DNA from: Clostridiales bacterium
Lineage (GTDB): Bacteria; Bacillota; Clostridia; Lachnospirales; Lachnospiraceae
DNA: 34,701 bases
NCBI GenBank assembly: GCA_012518935.1
Contig: JAAYRE010000190.1
Coordinates: forward strand, 1-34,701
Direction: 5' to 3'
The notes under the pieces: generated by a model
What the model saw: the letters and a program-made list of their open reading frames with translations, nothing else
Databases searched by the model: none
Told to the model about the DNA's origin: nothing
Made by a program: the position numbers and the translations under genes
In this document: one piece after another, positions 1 through 7,502 of the stretch
Layout: every line of letters begins with the position of its first letter
How positions within the stretch are numbered: position 1 is the stretch's first letter

Positions 1-1215
1 AATATGGATTATCCATTTAATTTGAAGGGGATTTTATATTTTCCTAAAATCAACATGGAGTATGAATCGATTGAGGGAGTAATAAAGCTATACAACAACC
101 AAGTATTTGTGGCAGACAATATTAAGGAAGTTATTCCAGAATACCTGATGCTGTTAAAGGGTGCAATTGACTGTCCTGATTTTCCCCTGAATGTGTCTAG
201 AAGTGCTTTACAAAACGATGGTTTTGTAAGGAAGATTTCAGACTATATATCTAAGAAGGTGGCAGATAAGCTTTCTGGTATGTATAAGGTGGATAGGGAA
301 GATTATGAAAAATACTGGGATGATATTAGTCCATTTATTAAATTTGGTTGTTTGAAGGATGACAAATTCAATGATAAAATGAAGGATTCTATTATATATA
401 AGAATCTTGAAGGCAAATATATTACCTTGGATGAGTATATTGAGGCTACAAAATCTAAGGAGACAAAGTCTGATGAAGACTCTAAGCAGGAAGCTGTAGA
501 TAAAGAAAATATTTCTTCAGATGAGAAGGCTTCATCAGAGGAAAAGGCTTCTTCAAAAGATAGTACAGCTGATACTAAAGATGACAAGGGTGATAAGGAA
601 GAGGATAAGACTGTTGTATATTATGTGACTGATGAAAAGCAACAAAGCCAGTATATTAATATGTTTAAAGAAGTAGGCATAGATGCTCTAATACTAAAAC
701 ATAATATAGACCAACCATTTATAACTCATGTAGAATACAAAAATCAAAAGGTCAAATTTCAAGGGATAGATACTGAGATTACTGATGGTTTTAGAGTTGA
801 AACCAAGAAGAAGGAGCAGAAGATACTAAAGAATAATTCCGATGCAATGACAAAGTTGTTCCGCAAGACTTTAGCTAAGGATAAGCTTGAGGTTAAGGTG
901 GAAAAACTAAAGAATGATAAGGTATCTTCTATGATTACACTATCTGAGGAAGGCCGTAGGATGCAGGATATGATGAGAATGTACAATATACCTGGTATGG
1001 ATGCAAATATGGCTGGAGAAGGTGAAACTCTGGTACTAAACGCTAATCATGAACTGGTACAGTACATCATAACTAATGAAAAATCAGAGCATACACCTTT
1101 GATTTGCCAACAGTTATATGACCTTGCTAATCTAAGTCACAAACCCTTAGAGCCTGAGGCAATGACGAAATTTATCCAAAGAAGTAATGAAATAATGATG
1201 TTACTGGCAAAATAA
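1..1215 (+). CDS. htpG: Hsp90-family chaperone HtpG, C-terminal part (5' end outside window)
   Basis: This is the middle and C-terminal portion of the ATP-dependent cytosolic chaperone HtpG (bacterial Hsp90). The reading frame is open from the first base, so the N-terminal ATPase domain lies upstream of the window. Visible family hallmarks are the middle-domain segment SRSALQNDG, the stretch YYVTDEKQQSQYINMFKE, and a C-terminal dimerisation region ending in MMLLAK. A Lys/Glu/Asp/Ser-rich stretch of roughly 55 residues (bases about 448-612) sits just before YYVTDE, where many HtpG proteins have a short loop; it resembles the charged linkers of eukaryotic Hsp90 in composition only. The gene is followed by a strong hairpin. 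Family assignment is secure; the role of the acidic stretch is unknown. Confidence 0.95.
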   Translation, partial: NMDYPFNLKGILYFPKINMEYESIEGVIKLYNNQVFVADNIKEVIPEYLMLLKGAIDCPDFPLNVSRSALQNDGFVRKISDYISKKVADKLSGMYKVDREDYEKYWDDISPFIKFGCLKDDKFNDKMKDSIIYKNLEGKYITLDEYIEATKSKETKSDEDSKQEAVDKENISSDEKASSEEKASSKDSTADTKDDKGDKEEDKTVVYYVTDEKQQSQYINMFKEVGIDALILKHNIDQPFITHVEYKNQKVKFQGIDTEITDGFRVETKKKEQKILKNNSDAMTKLFRKTLAKDKLEVKVEKLKNDKVSSMITLSEEGRRMQDMMRMYNIPGMDANMAGEGETLVLNANHELVQYIITNEKSEHTPLICQQLYDLANLSHKPLEPEAMTKFIQRSNEIMMLLAK

Positions 1216-1242
1216 AATATAAATTATTGAATAGAAAGATAT

Positions 1243-1285
1243 AAGTGCACACAAAATGTTAAACAAAACATTTTGATGTGCACTT
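1243..1285 (+). terminator. Long hairpin terminator after htpG
   Basis: An 18-bp stem (1243-1260 with 1267-1285, one bulged A at 1276) closes a 6-base loop 28 bases after the htpG stop. The following T-tract is weak (CTTCTTAG), so it may act more as an RNA-stabilising 3' hairpin than an efficient intrinsic terminator. Confidence 0.7.
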
Positions 1286-1354
1286 CTTAGTTATAAAAAG
1301 CTGCATATTTGTAAAAAATAATTATGAAAGTTTTATGATATTTATCACAAACAC

Positions 1355-1383
1355 TTGAAAAAGTTAGGGGAATACCTTATTAT
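1355..1383 (+). promoter_or_regulatory. Sigma-A type promoter for the first degV gene
   Basis: TTGAAA (1355-1360) and TATTAT (1378-1383) are separated by exactly 17 bases. The start codon lies about 80 bases downstream, giving a leader of roughly 70 bases. Confidence 0.6.
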
Positions 1384-1462
1384 GTAGTAATGAAAACCAC
1401 ATAATGCAGTAGTCACATTACAAAACATAGGAATAAAAACCAAATACATGGTGGAGGAAAAT

Positions 1463-2299
1463 ATGAGCTATAGGATATTAGTAGATAGTTGTACTGATTT
1501 AACAAAAGATATGAGAAAGAATGAGCATTTAAAAATTATACCATTAACCCTAAGGATAGAAGACAGAGTTTTTGTTGATAATGAAGAATTTAATCAAAAA
1601 GAATTTCTTAAAGTTATGAATGAAAACCCTACTAGTCCTAAGTCTGCATGTCCATCACCCCAGGATTATCTTAATGAGTTCGATTTTGATGGTGATATCT
1701 ATGTGGTTACAATATCTTCAGCCTTAAGTGGTTCAAATAATAGTGCAGAATTAGCGAAAAGATTGTATTTAGAGGAGCATCCTAATAAAAATATTGCAAT
1801 ATTTGATTCTCGAAGTGCTTCTGTGGGTCAGACCTTGATTACCATGAAGATTGAAGAATTAATTGCAAAAGGATATGAGTTTGACGAGGTTATATTAAAG
1901 ATCAATGCTTTCCGCTCAGAAATGAATACAAAGTTTGTATTAGAAAGCCTGGATAATCTTCGTAAGAGTGGTCGGTTAAGTCACCTTAAAGCATTAGTAG
2001 CAAATGTGCTTAATATAAAACCTATTATGGGAGGCACCCCTGAAGGAACCATAGCTAAGCTTGAGCAAGCAAGAGGAATAAAAAAGGCTTTGATATCCAT
2101 GGCTAATATAATAGAAAAGGATATAATTAAGCCCAAGGAGAGAATCCTTGCTATTGCACATTGTAATTGCTATGAGAGAGCATTATTTATAAGGGATGAA
2201 ATACTAAAAAGAATTCCTTTCAAGGATTATTTTATCGTAGACACTGCTGGAGTCAGCTCCATGTATGCTAACGAAGGTGGAATAATTGTTGCCTATTAA
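1463..2299 (+). CDS. DegV family (FakB-like) fatty-acid-binding protein
   Basis: A 278-residue cytoplasmic protein of the DegV family, members of which bind a fatty acid and, as FakB, present it to the kinase FakA for phospholipid synthesis. The N-terminus reads YRILVDSCTDL, the usual DegV opening, and the TISSALSGSNNSAELA segment is the conserved Ser-containing fatty-acid carboxylate region. RKSGRLS and NIKPIMGG are further family motifs. ATG at 1463 is preferred over the in-frame ATG at 1448 because GGAGG at 1453-1457 lies five bases before it and the longer form would include the ribosome site. It is monocistronic, with its own promoter and terminator. A second DegV protein occurs at 12132-13001, which is common in Firmicutes because paralogues prefer different acyl chains. 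No fakA is seen here. Confidence 0.93.
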   Translation: MSYRILVDSCTDLTKDMRKNEHLKIIPLTLRIEDRVFVDNEEFNQKEFLKVMNENPTSPKSACPSPQDYLNEFDFDGDIYVVTISSALSGSNNSAELAKRLYLEEHPNKNIAIFDSRSASVGQTLITMKIEELIAKGYEFDEVILKINAFRSEMNTKFVLESLDNLRKSGRLSHLKALVANVLNIKPIMGGTPEGTIAKLEQARGIKKALISMANIIEKDIIKPKERILAIAHCNCYERALFIRDEILKRIPFKDYFIVDTAGVSSMYANEGGIIVAY

Positions 2300-2306
2300 A
2301 CATATT

Positions 2307-2342
2307 AAAGCTCATAAATGTCAGTTGACTTTTATGAGCTTT
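2307..2342 (+). terminator. Terminator of the first degV gene
   Basis: A perfect 12-bp inverted repeat (2307-2318 and 2331-2342) with a 12-base loop starts seven bases after the degV stop and ends in TTTTG. The loop and 3' arm overlap the presumed promoter of the next tRNA gene. Confidence 0.8.
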
Positions 2343-2353
2343 TGTTAGATAAT
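2325..2353 (+). promoter_or_regulatory. Promoter of tRNA-Pro, embedded in the degV terminator
   Basis: TTGACT (2325-2330) and GATAAT (2348-2353) have 17-base spacing. The -35 box lies in the loop of the degV terminator. Predicted transcription start is about 25 bases before the tRNA. Confidence 0.55.
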
Positions 2354-2385
2354 ATCTAATGCAGTTTATTTAATGAATAGGCAGA

Positions 2386-2459
2386 CGAGGCGTGGCTTAG
2401 TTTGGTAGAGCGCTGCGTTCGGGACGCAGAGGTCGTGGGTTCAAATCCCGTCGCCTCGA
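2386..2459 (+). tRNA. tRNA-Pro (anticodon CGG)
   Basis: A complete cloverleaf: acceptor CGAGGCG (2386-2392) pairs perfectly with CGCCTCG (2452-2458) and the discriminator is A2459. The anticodon stem CTGCG/CGCAG encloses the loop TTCGGGA with anticodon CGG at 2420-2422, reading the proline codon CCG. The T-arm contains GGTTCAAATCC. CCA is not encoded. Confidence 0.96.
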
Positions 2460-2472
2460 TTATTACCATTTT

Positions 2473-2512
2473 AAAGAGTCATCCAGCCCTTTGTAGAGCA
2501 GGATGACTCTTT
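2473..2512. terminator. Bidirectional terminator between tRNA-Pro and the Gln-rich gene
   Basis: A perfect 12-bp inverted repeat (2473-2484 with 2501-2512) with a 16-base loop. It lies 14 bases after the tRNA and 26 bases after the stop of the converging minus-strand gene, and can serve both. Confidence 0.8.
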
Positions 2513-2537
2513 CGATTACTTATAATAAAGATATGTA

Positions 2538-3005
2538 TTAATATGAAAAATAATAGATGAACCTACTTAAAAAGCCAACTAATACAGTACCTAATAATAG
2601 ACTTATAATAATTGCTGCAAGTATAAATATTAATACAGCACGGCAGTAATTTTGTTTGCTCTTATTTGTACCAGAGCTAAATCCCCATACGAACAGCATA
2701 ATGATATTAACACATGGAATTGCTAATACAATAAGAGTGAGAATCCAATCTCCTAAGGATATAGGTGGTTCATTCTGTACCCCATAAGATGATTGATTAG
2801 GTTGGGAATAATATTGCTGTTGTTGTGTTTGGTTGTAATATTGTTGTTGCTGTTGTTGTTGATTGTAATATTGCTGTTGCTGCATCTGATTATTAGGTTG
2901 CTGATGTACCTGATTGCTAGGTTGCTGTTGCGCCTCATTGTTAGGCTGTTGTTGTGCCTGATAGTCAGGTTGTTGTTGTAAGTCTTGATTATTGTTATTA
3001 TCCAT
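2538..3005 (-). CDS. Gln/Asn-rich two-helix membrane protein, function unknown
   Basis: A 155-residue protein in two parts. Residues 1-80 are dominated by Gln, Asn and Tyr, with repeated QQQPNN and QQQQYYNQ units. Residues about 82-155 hold two hydrophobic helices (around ILTLIVLAIPCVNIIMLFVWG and AVLIFILAAIIISLLLGTVLVGFL). The hydrophilic tail before a short membrane module resembles many Firmicute proteins with low-complexity Gln/Pro/Tyr tails. A GGGAGGAG ribosome site precedes the ATG. It is the second gene of a pair with the DUF2752 protein upstream (28-base gap). The repeats run in CAA/CAG codons and give long Leu-rich antisense frames that are not genes. No enzymatic motif is visible; a membrane scaffold or envelope role is a guess. 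Confidence 0.8.
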   Translation of the reverse strand: MDNNNNQDLQQQPDYQAQQQPNNEAQQQPSNQVHQQPNNQMQQQQYYNQQQQQQQYYNQTQQQQYYSQPNQSSYGVQNEPPISLGDWILTLIVLAIPCVNIIMLFVWGFSSGTNKSKQNYCRAVLIFILAAIIISLLLGTVLVGFLSRFIYYFSY

Positions 3006-3033
3006 TTTCTACTCCTCCCGAAATATTCTTATT

Positions 3034-3465
3034 TTATTTTTTAATATTATTAAATAGAATACGGATATTTGCAAAGATATTATTTTCCCGATATGTCATT
3101 GGCTCAACATTGGGAAAATACATCTGCATTCGATAAGCATAAAAGCCTATAAAAATTATCACACACATTATAACATATAGCCTTATATATAATCTACCCT
3201 TATTTAAATATTTTTGAAAAATCGGGCATAAAACGGTACCAATTATTACTAAAATAAGAAGTGGATGCATCTCAAAAGACTCTCGAAATTGACCCAGTAG
3301 CATTAGCTTGGTAGCACGGGTGATTCCGCAGGCAGGACAGGGAATTCCTAAAAAAAGTGTGGATAAACACACAGTATCAAAGATAAGATTCATAATGGTT
3401 AATGAAATTATACATAGTGTTATAGCAAATCCGTATTTTTTCAACAACTGTATACAAGTGTTCAT
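3034..3465 (-). CDS. DUF2752 family membrane protein
   Basis: A 143-residue membrane protein with the DUF2752 signature GIPCPACGITRA, in which two Cys residues follow the first helix. Three hydrophobic segments are visible: near the N-terminus (about residues 13-38), at LLILVIIGTVLCPIF and at YVIMCVIIFIGFYAY. The biochemical function of the family is not established. A GGGGAG site precedes the ATG, and a good promoter lies 30 bases upstream on the same strand. It forms a likely two-gene operon with the Gln-rich protein downstream; DUF2752 proteins often neighbour small helical membrane proteins of this type. Confidence is high for the family and low for any role. Confidence 0.88.
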   Translation of the reverse strand: MNTCIQLLKKYGFAITLCIISLTIMNLIFDTVCLSTLFLGIPCPACGITRATKLMLLGQFRESFEMHPLLILVIIGTVLCPIFQKYLNKGRLYIRLYVIMCVIIFIGFYAYRMQMYFPNVEPMTYRENNIFANIRILFNNIKK

Positions 3466-3494
3466 ACCATGCTCCCCAATTATTATTTACTATT

Positions 3495-3523
3495 ACTATA
3501 GCTTTAATTTATTCTATTTTCAA
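3495..3523 (-). promoter_or_regulatory. Promoter of the DUF2752 / Gln-rich gene pair
   Basis: Read on the minus strand, TTGAAA (3518-3523) and TATAGT (3495-3500) have 17-base spacing and lie 30 bases before the DUF2752 start codon. Confidence 0.6.
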
Positions 3524-3566
3524 TACTCTTACAAGTAAATTAAAACTATAATATATCCTACATATA

Positions 3567-3598
3567 AAGGGAGCATCTATTGATGTAGATGCTCCCTT
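3567..3598 (-). terminator. Hairpin after the NYN-domain gene
   Basis: A perfect 13-bp inverted repeat (3567-3579 with 3586-3598) with a 6-base loop. On the minus strand it is followed by TATATG after AAGGGAGC..CTCCCTT, so the T-tract is short. It lies about 145 bases beyond the NYN gene stop. The rest of 3599-3741 shows no gene. Confidence 0.55.
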
Positions 3599-3741
3599 GG
3601 ACTTGTGCTTCATTCCAAACCAATTTTTTTAGGATTAATGTTAAGAGTGAATCAAGTCTATATATCTATTTTATATTCTATGGCAATATTATATTAATTT
3701 AATAGCAATGTCAAGCCCATATGATAGGTGGCAAAATATGG

Positions 3742-4608
3742 CTAACAATATTCTTCATAACTTTTATTTATTAAACTATCAAAATCATAGTAGCGTATTA
3801 TATCATTTGAAGTTATTATATTATTATTTATTGCTTCTGCTTTGAATTTTGTTGGCATAATGGCATCAAATTTTGAGTTACGGTAAATATACTGATACAT
3901 AAATATAATATTTTTGTTATATAGGTTTTTCAATATATTATATAATTCATATTCCATTATGGAGCTATAGTTTATTTGGTTTTCTACATAGTATTTAATT
4001 TCAATATGTTTGAAGATAGATTTGGATTTTACGGTGTCATCTAGGTTAGATTTTGCATATTTTTCAATGTTATCTTGGATGTCATCCTCCACACGATTAA
4101 TATATAAATCACTGGCAGGCTGGATTTTAAGTATATCATTAAGGGTAATATGTTCGTCAGGAACATTGCATAGAGCAAAATCGAAATTATTACCTACAGT
4201 TAGAAGAGTAACCTTCCTTTTGTTTAACTTTATGGTATTAAGTAAAGGTGACATGTCTTTGTCATTTGACATAATGATGAATTCATCAATATTATCATTA
4301 ATATACATATCATTTAAGGCATCAATTGTAATCTGTAAATCCGCATAGTTTTTTCCTCTATTAGAGGTATGGACTGTATTGATGCCATATTCCTGCAATC
4401 TGGTTTGATGGCGAGATTCCATTAAATCTTTATTATCAAAATTGCAGTATGCTATAATCTTTACTATTCTTAGTCCCTTATCTCTGCACCATGTATGTAT
4501 CTTTTCAAAAAAGCCCAAACGTAATAAATTCATCCGTTGATTTAATAAGGTTTTATAAACATTTTCATAGTCAATATATATGGCTACATTGTATAATCTA
4601 TTATCCAT
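3742..4608 (-). CDS. NYN-domain (PIN-like) putative ribonuclease
   Basis: A 288-residue cytoplasmic protein. Residues about 6-160 form a NYN domain, the PIN-like nuclease fold of the LabA/Limkain type: IDYENV near residue 12 supplies the first acidic residue (D13), RGKNYADLQITIDAL follows near residue 84, and MSNDKDMSPLL near residue 113 gives the conserved S-x-D-x-D. These acidic residues normally bind Mg2+ for RNA cleavage, so an RNase activity is plausible. The C-terminal part (about 190-288) is rich in Asn/Tyr/Ile and may hold a winged-helix or LOTUS-like module, which I cannot confirm. AAGGGG lies six bases before the ATG. It stands alone between two convergent or divergent units. Its RNA target is unknown. 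Confidence 0.85.
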   Translation of the reverse strand: MDNRLYNVAIYIDYENVYKTLLNQRMNLLRLGFFEKIHTWCRDKGLRIVKIIAYCNFDNKDLMESRHQTRLQEYGINTVHTSNRGKNYADLQITIDALNDMYINDNIDEFIIMSNDKDMSPLLNTIKLNKRKVTLLTVGNNFDFALCNVPDEHITLNDILKIQPASDLYINRVEDDIQDNIEKYAKSNLDDTVKSKSIFKHIEIKYYVENQINYSSIMEYELYNILKNLYNKNIIFMYQYIYRNSKFDAIMPTKFKAEAINNNIITSNDIIRYYDFDSLINKSYEEYC

Positions 4609-4691
4609 AAGTCACCCCTTTTAAGTATAATACCTATATTATATATCAACTTTCGACAAAATGAAATACTGATAAACATAGGTTAAACTAC

Positions 4692-4720
4692 TTGAAAATT
4701 TATGGCTATTATATTAAAAT
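4692..4720 (+). promoter_or_regulatory. Promoter of tRNA-Thr
   Basis: TTGAAA (4692-4697) and TAAAAT (4715-4720) with 17-base spacing, ending 14 bases before the mature tRNA. Confidence 0.6.
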
Positions 4721-4734
4721 TATTTGGTAATTCT

Positions 4735-4807
<73 letters not shown>

Positions 4808-4881
4808 GTTAAGGAAAAGCTTGTACCATTAGAGTAGCTTGGTTGCTATAATGAAAAATTATATAATAAAAGTAAAACAGT

Positions 4882-4912
4882 GAGTGACACTCAAAAAGTG
4901 TCACTCCTTTTT
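4882..4912 (+). terminator. Intrinsic terminator downstream of tRNA-Thr
   Basis: A perfect 10-bp stem GAGTGACACT/AGTGTCACTC (4882-4891, 4897-4906) with loop CAAAA, followed by CTTTTTA. It is a textbook terminator, 75 bases after the tRNA. Confidence 0.85.
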
Positions 4913-4943
4913 ATATAATAGGAAAATGCGTCCTATTATATAA
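4911..4943. repeat. Second perfect hairpin directly after the terminator
   Basis: A 13-bp perfect inverted repeat (4911-4923 with 4931-4943) with a 7-base loop AAATGCG, starting inside the T-tract of the preceding terminator. The stem is AT-rich apart from GGA/TCC. Confidence 0.75.
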
Positions 4944-5177
4944 ATATGCTCCGCAGGGATGCACACTGGCACACATGGTATTTTGCCAGCAAAACTGACC
5001 GTGTTCGTCACTTGAATTTCGCTTGCGTAACTCTTTCTTTTATTAACTGTAATAAAAATCAAACTATTGTTAATCATAAAGATTATATACAAAAATCATG
5101 TTTATTTTAATAAATATGGATATACAAAATCAAATAGGGAAATAATAGAAACATAATTAAGAATAGGAGGTAGTTTT

Positions 5178-6410
5178 ATGTCCAAAAAACATATAAAATT
5201 AATTGCAGTTTTATTAGTTTTATGTATGACCTTAGTAGCATGTGGAGGAAAGAAAACAGGGGACAATAATAACAACAATAACAACAACAATAATAACACA
5301 GGTAATAATAACACAGGTAATGATAACAACAATGCAGGGAAAGATATAACTGATCTGAAGTTAGGATTAAACAACTTTATGAAGGGAATCTACTCTGTAG
5401 ACATTCTTGAAAATGGTTTTGCTGAGACTTGTAAAGCTCTTGGGGTTAAAACCATGATAGTAAACGATGAAGGTAAGGTAGAAAAGACAATTACCAATGT
5501 TGATAATATGATTTCGGCAGGGGTGGATGGTATTGTCTTTTTCGGCATATCGGAGACCTTGTTTCCTGTAGTATCACAAAAGTGTCAAGATGCAAAGGTA
5601 CCTTTTGTTGTATATGACCATATGCCCTCTGATGAGAATCTAGATCTACTTAAAGCAAATCCCTATTTTAAAGGTGCAGTAGCAACAAGAGACCTTGGTA
5701 CTGGACAAAACATGGGTGAACATGCTGCCTCATTAGGCCTAAAGAGAGCAATCATCATTACAGGCAAAAGAGCTGATCCAACTCATTCTGCAAGAACCAA
5801 TGGTTTTACCCAAGCATTTGAAGATGGAGGAGGCGAGGTTCTTGACGTTGCTTGGGATGCCAATACACTGGCAGACGCAACTGCTAAGGCAAATGATCTT
5901 TTGATTGCCCATCCTGATGTAGATTGTGTATATGCATCTAATGGTGATTATGGCAGTGGAACTATGCAGGCTATGGCCCAGCATACTAATGTTGATGCCC
6001 AGCTTTTTGTTACTGACTTAGATCCAGACATTCTAACGGGATTAAAAGAAGGTACAATTGCCGCAGCAAATGGAGCCCATTGGATAAATGTTGACTTTGC
6101 TACCACCTTATTATTAAATGCCTTACTGGGACATGAGCTTAAGGATGATGATGGAAACGCTCCTATTCTTGTAGCCCCTGTTATGGCTTTACCATCTGAG
6201 ATGGTTGATTTGTATGATAAGTTCTGGATTAAATCCCAGCCCTTCTCTGGTGAAGAGCTAAAACAATATGTTGTAACCTGGAATGAAGATGTATCCTTAC
6301 AGGACTATGTGGATGTACTTGCTAACTATTCCGTAGAGACCCGTCTAAAACAGAAGGAAGCTGAAGGATTAATTTCCGCTGATGAGCTTGAAGCAGTAGG
6401 TATCCAATAA
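5178..6410 (+). CDS. Sugar ABC transporter substrate-binding lipoprotein (RbsB-like)
   Basis: A 410-residue lipoprotein that should capture a sugar outside the cell for the importer encoded next to it. The N-terminus is a lipoprotein signal with Lys residues, a hydrophobic stretch and lipobox LVAC (lipidated Cys 22). Residues about 30-54 are an Asn/Gly-rich flexible tether. The rest is a type I periplasmic-binding fold of the ribose/galactose class: KTITNVDNMISAGVDGIVFFG is the usual domain-I segment, and RTNGFTQAFEDGG plus DCVYASNGDYGSGTMQA are typical domain-II segments. The ribosome site AGGAGG precedes the ATG. It is the first gene of a five-gene unit ending in a GH3 glycosidase, so a beta-linked glucoside or xyloside is an inferred ligand. 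It could equally bind a free sugar. Confidence 0.9.
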   Translation: MSKKHIKLIAVLLVLCMTLVACGGKKTGDNNNNNNNNNNNTGNNNTGNDNNNAGKDITDLKLGLNNFMKGIYSVDILENGFAETCKALGVKTMIVNDEGKVEKTITNVDNMISAGVDGIVFFGISETLFPVVSQKCQDAKVPFVVYDHMPSDENLDLLKANPYFKGAVATRDLGTGQNMGEHAASLGLKRAIIITGKRADPTHSARTNGFTQAFEDGGGEVLDVAWDANTLADATAKANDLLIAHPDVDCVYASNGDYGSGTMQAMAQHTNVDAQLFVTDLDPDILTGLKEGTIAAANGAHWINVDFATTLLLNALLGHELKDDDGNAPILVAPVMALPSEMVDLYDKFWIKSQPFSGEELKQYVVTWNEDVSLQDYVDVLANYSVETRLKQKEAEGLISADELEAVGIQ

Positions 6411-6419
6411 TATACCATG

Positions 6420-6468
6420 GATGCTACCAGGGACAATTTTTCCGGCAGAAAGATGTTATGGTAGCATC
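6420..6468 (+). promoter_or_regulatory. Intercistronic hairpin between binding-protein and permease genes
   Basis: GATGCTACCA (6420-6429) pairs perfectly with TGGTAGCATC (6459-6468) across a 29-base loop. It starts 10 bases after the stop codon and has no T-tract. Such hairpins commonly protect the upstream message, which raises binding-protein output relative to the membrane components; that role is inferred. Confidence 0.55.
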
Positions 6469-6502
6469 GAACCTATTTTATCTCGTATTAAGGAGCAAAA
6501 TG

Positions 6503-7501
6503 ATGACTAACAAAAAGAATTCAATTAGTAAAATAGAGAAAGGTCAATCATCCGACAGCTTACTATTTGGAAGAATTGGACTTGCTATTATATTGATTGT
6601 TCCATATATAGTATTAAATACGATAACCGATGGTAAGATACTTACAGTAAATAATCTGTCATCTGTATTTACAAGTTCGGTTACATCGATGTTCATGTCA
6701 TGGTGTTTTTGTTTTTTGTTTACTACGGGAATCACCGATCTTTCTGTCGGAGCAATCTTAATTCTTGCCGGTAATGTAGGTGGTGTATTTGCAGTAAACC
6801 TTAATCTTGGGACCTTCGGATTGTTACTGGGCTCTATCCTGGTATCTGTATTATTGCTATTACTTAATACTGTGGTTCGTAGTTTTACCAAGATACCATC
6901 CTGGATATTTGGTTTAGGTGCAGCCATGGTTTATGAAGCAATCGGTATGTATTATGGTTCATATATGATATCAAGGGGAAGACAGGTAGTATCCCTTGGC
7001 AATGTTGCAAGACAAATCGGTAGAACCCCATGGAACCTTTTAATTGTATTACTAGGCTTTATAGCAGCCTATCTATTGTTTAATAAGACATCCGTTGGCT
7101 ATAACATCCGTGCACTGGGCAGTAACCGTAGGGTTGCTGAAATGATGGGTGTGGATGTACAAAAGACAATGACATATTCAGCAATACTTGGTGGTATCTT
7201 TCTGGGTGTTGCAGCGGCAGTAAATGAAAGCTATTCCAGTCGTGTTATGCCTACTACAGGACTAACCAGTGTAGCTTTAATATTTACAGCTTTGGCAGGA
7301 TTTCTTTTGGCATCAAGCCTTGGTAAATATATTAATCTTACCCTAGCTATAATCATAGGAATATTTGTAATTACATCTTTATTTAACGTATTAACTATAT
7401 TAGGAGTACCTTCAGGTACCTGGCAACAGACTGTTATGGGCTTAGCCGTTGTTTTAAGTGGTATTGCTTCCCAAAGAAAATATAAAGGAGTAGTGAAATA
7501 A
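6503..7501 (+). CDS. Sugar ABC transporter permease (RbsC-like), first copy
   Basis: An integral membrane permease of the ribose/xylose/galactose class (BPD_transp_2), about 332 residues with around nine hydrophobic helices. The segment FNKTSVGYNIRALGSNRRVAEMMGVDV is the cytoplasmic loop that contacts the ATPase in RbsC-type permeases. I chose ATG 6503, seven bases after AAGGAG at 6490-6495; ATG 6500 is adjacent and also possible, while an in-frame ATG at 6458 lies inside the intercistronic hairpin and is unlikely. The importer encodes two different permeases (this one and 9002-9943), so the channel is probably a heterodimer. Confidence 0.88.
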   Translation: MTNKKNSISKIEKGQSSDSLLFGRIGLAIILIVPYIVLNTITDGKILTVNNLSSVFTSSVTSMFMSWCFCFLFTTGITDLSVGAILILAGNVGGVFAVNLNLGTFGLLLGSILVSVLLLLLNTVVRSFTKIPSWIFGLGAAMVYEAIGMYYGSYMISRGRQVVSLGNVARQIGRTPWNLLIVLLGFIAAYLLFNKTSVGYNIRALGSNRRVAEMMGVDVQKTMTYSAILGGIFLGVAAAVNESYSSRVMPTTGLTSVALIFTALAGFLLASSLGKYINLTLAIIIGIFVITSLFNVLTILGVPSGTWQQTVMGLAVVLSGIASQRKYKGVVK

Positions 7502-7502
7502 G

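Larger units (their letters stand above)
4808..5177. other. 370-base gene-free stretch with two hairpins and a GC-rich patch
   Basis: No credible gene is present. It holds the hairpin at 4882-4906, a second perfect hairpin at 4911-4943 and a patch at 4951-5030 with 40 G/C in 80 bases, while 5041-5100 has 10 in 60. The patch contains CTGGCA (4966-4971) facing TGCCAG (4984-4989). The last 140 bases are very AT-rich and end in the ribosome site of the sugar-binding lipoprotein gene. A promoter for that operon is expected here, but no convincing -35/-10 pair with correct spacing was found. Confidence 0.7.

Noticed and set aside
2793-2981. Plus-strand open frame rich in Leu opposite the Gln-rich gene
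   Set aside because: It is the antisense of CAA/CAG repeats (TTG/CTG codons) and has no ribosome site or domain; the minus-strand gene explains it.
4901-5092. Minus-strand open frame of 63 residues
   Set aside because: It runs through two hairpins and a GC-rich non-coding patch and lacks a ribosome site and clear start. It is better read as a repeat-like segment.
5102-5374. Minus-strand open frame opposite the start of the sugar-binding lipoprotein
   Set aside because: Its Leu run is the antisense of the Asn-rich tether; the plus-strand gene has the lipobox, ribosome site and family match.
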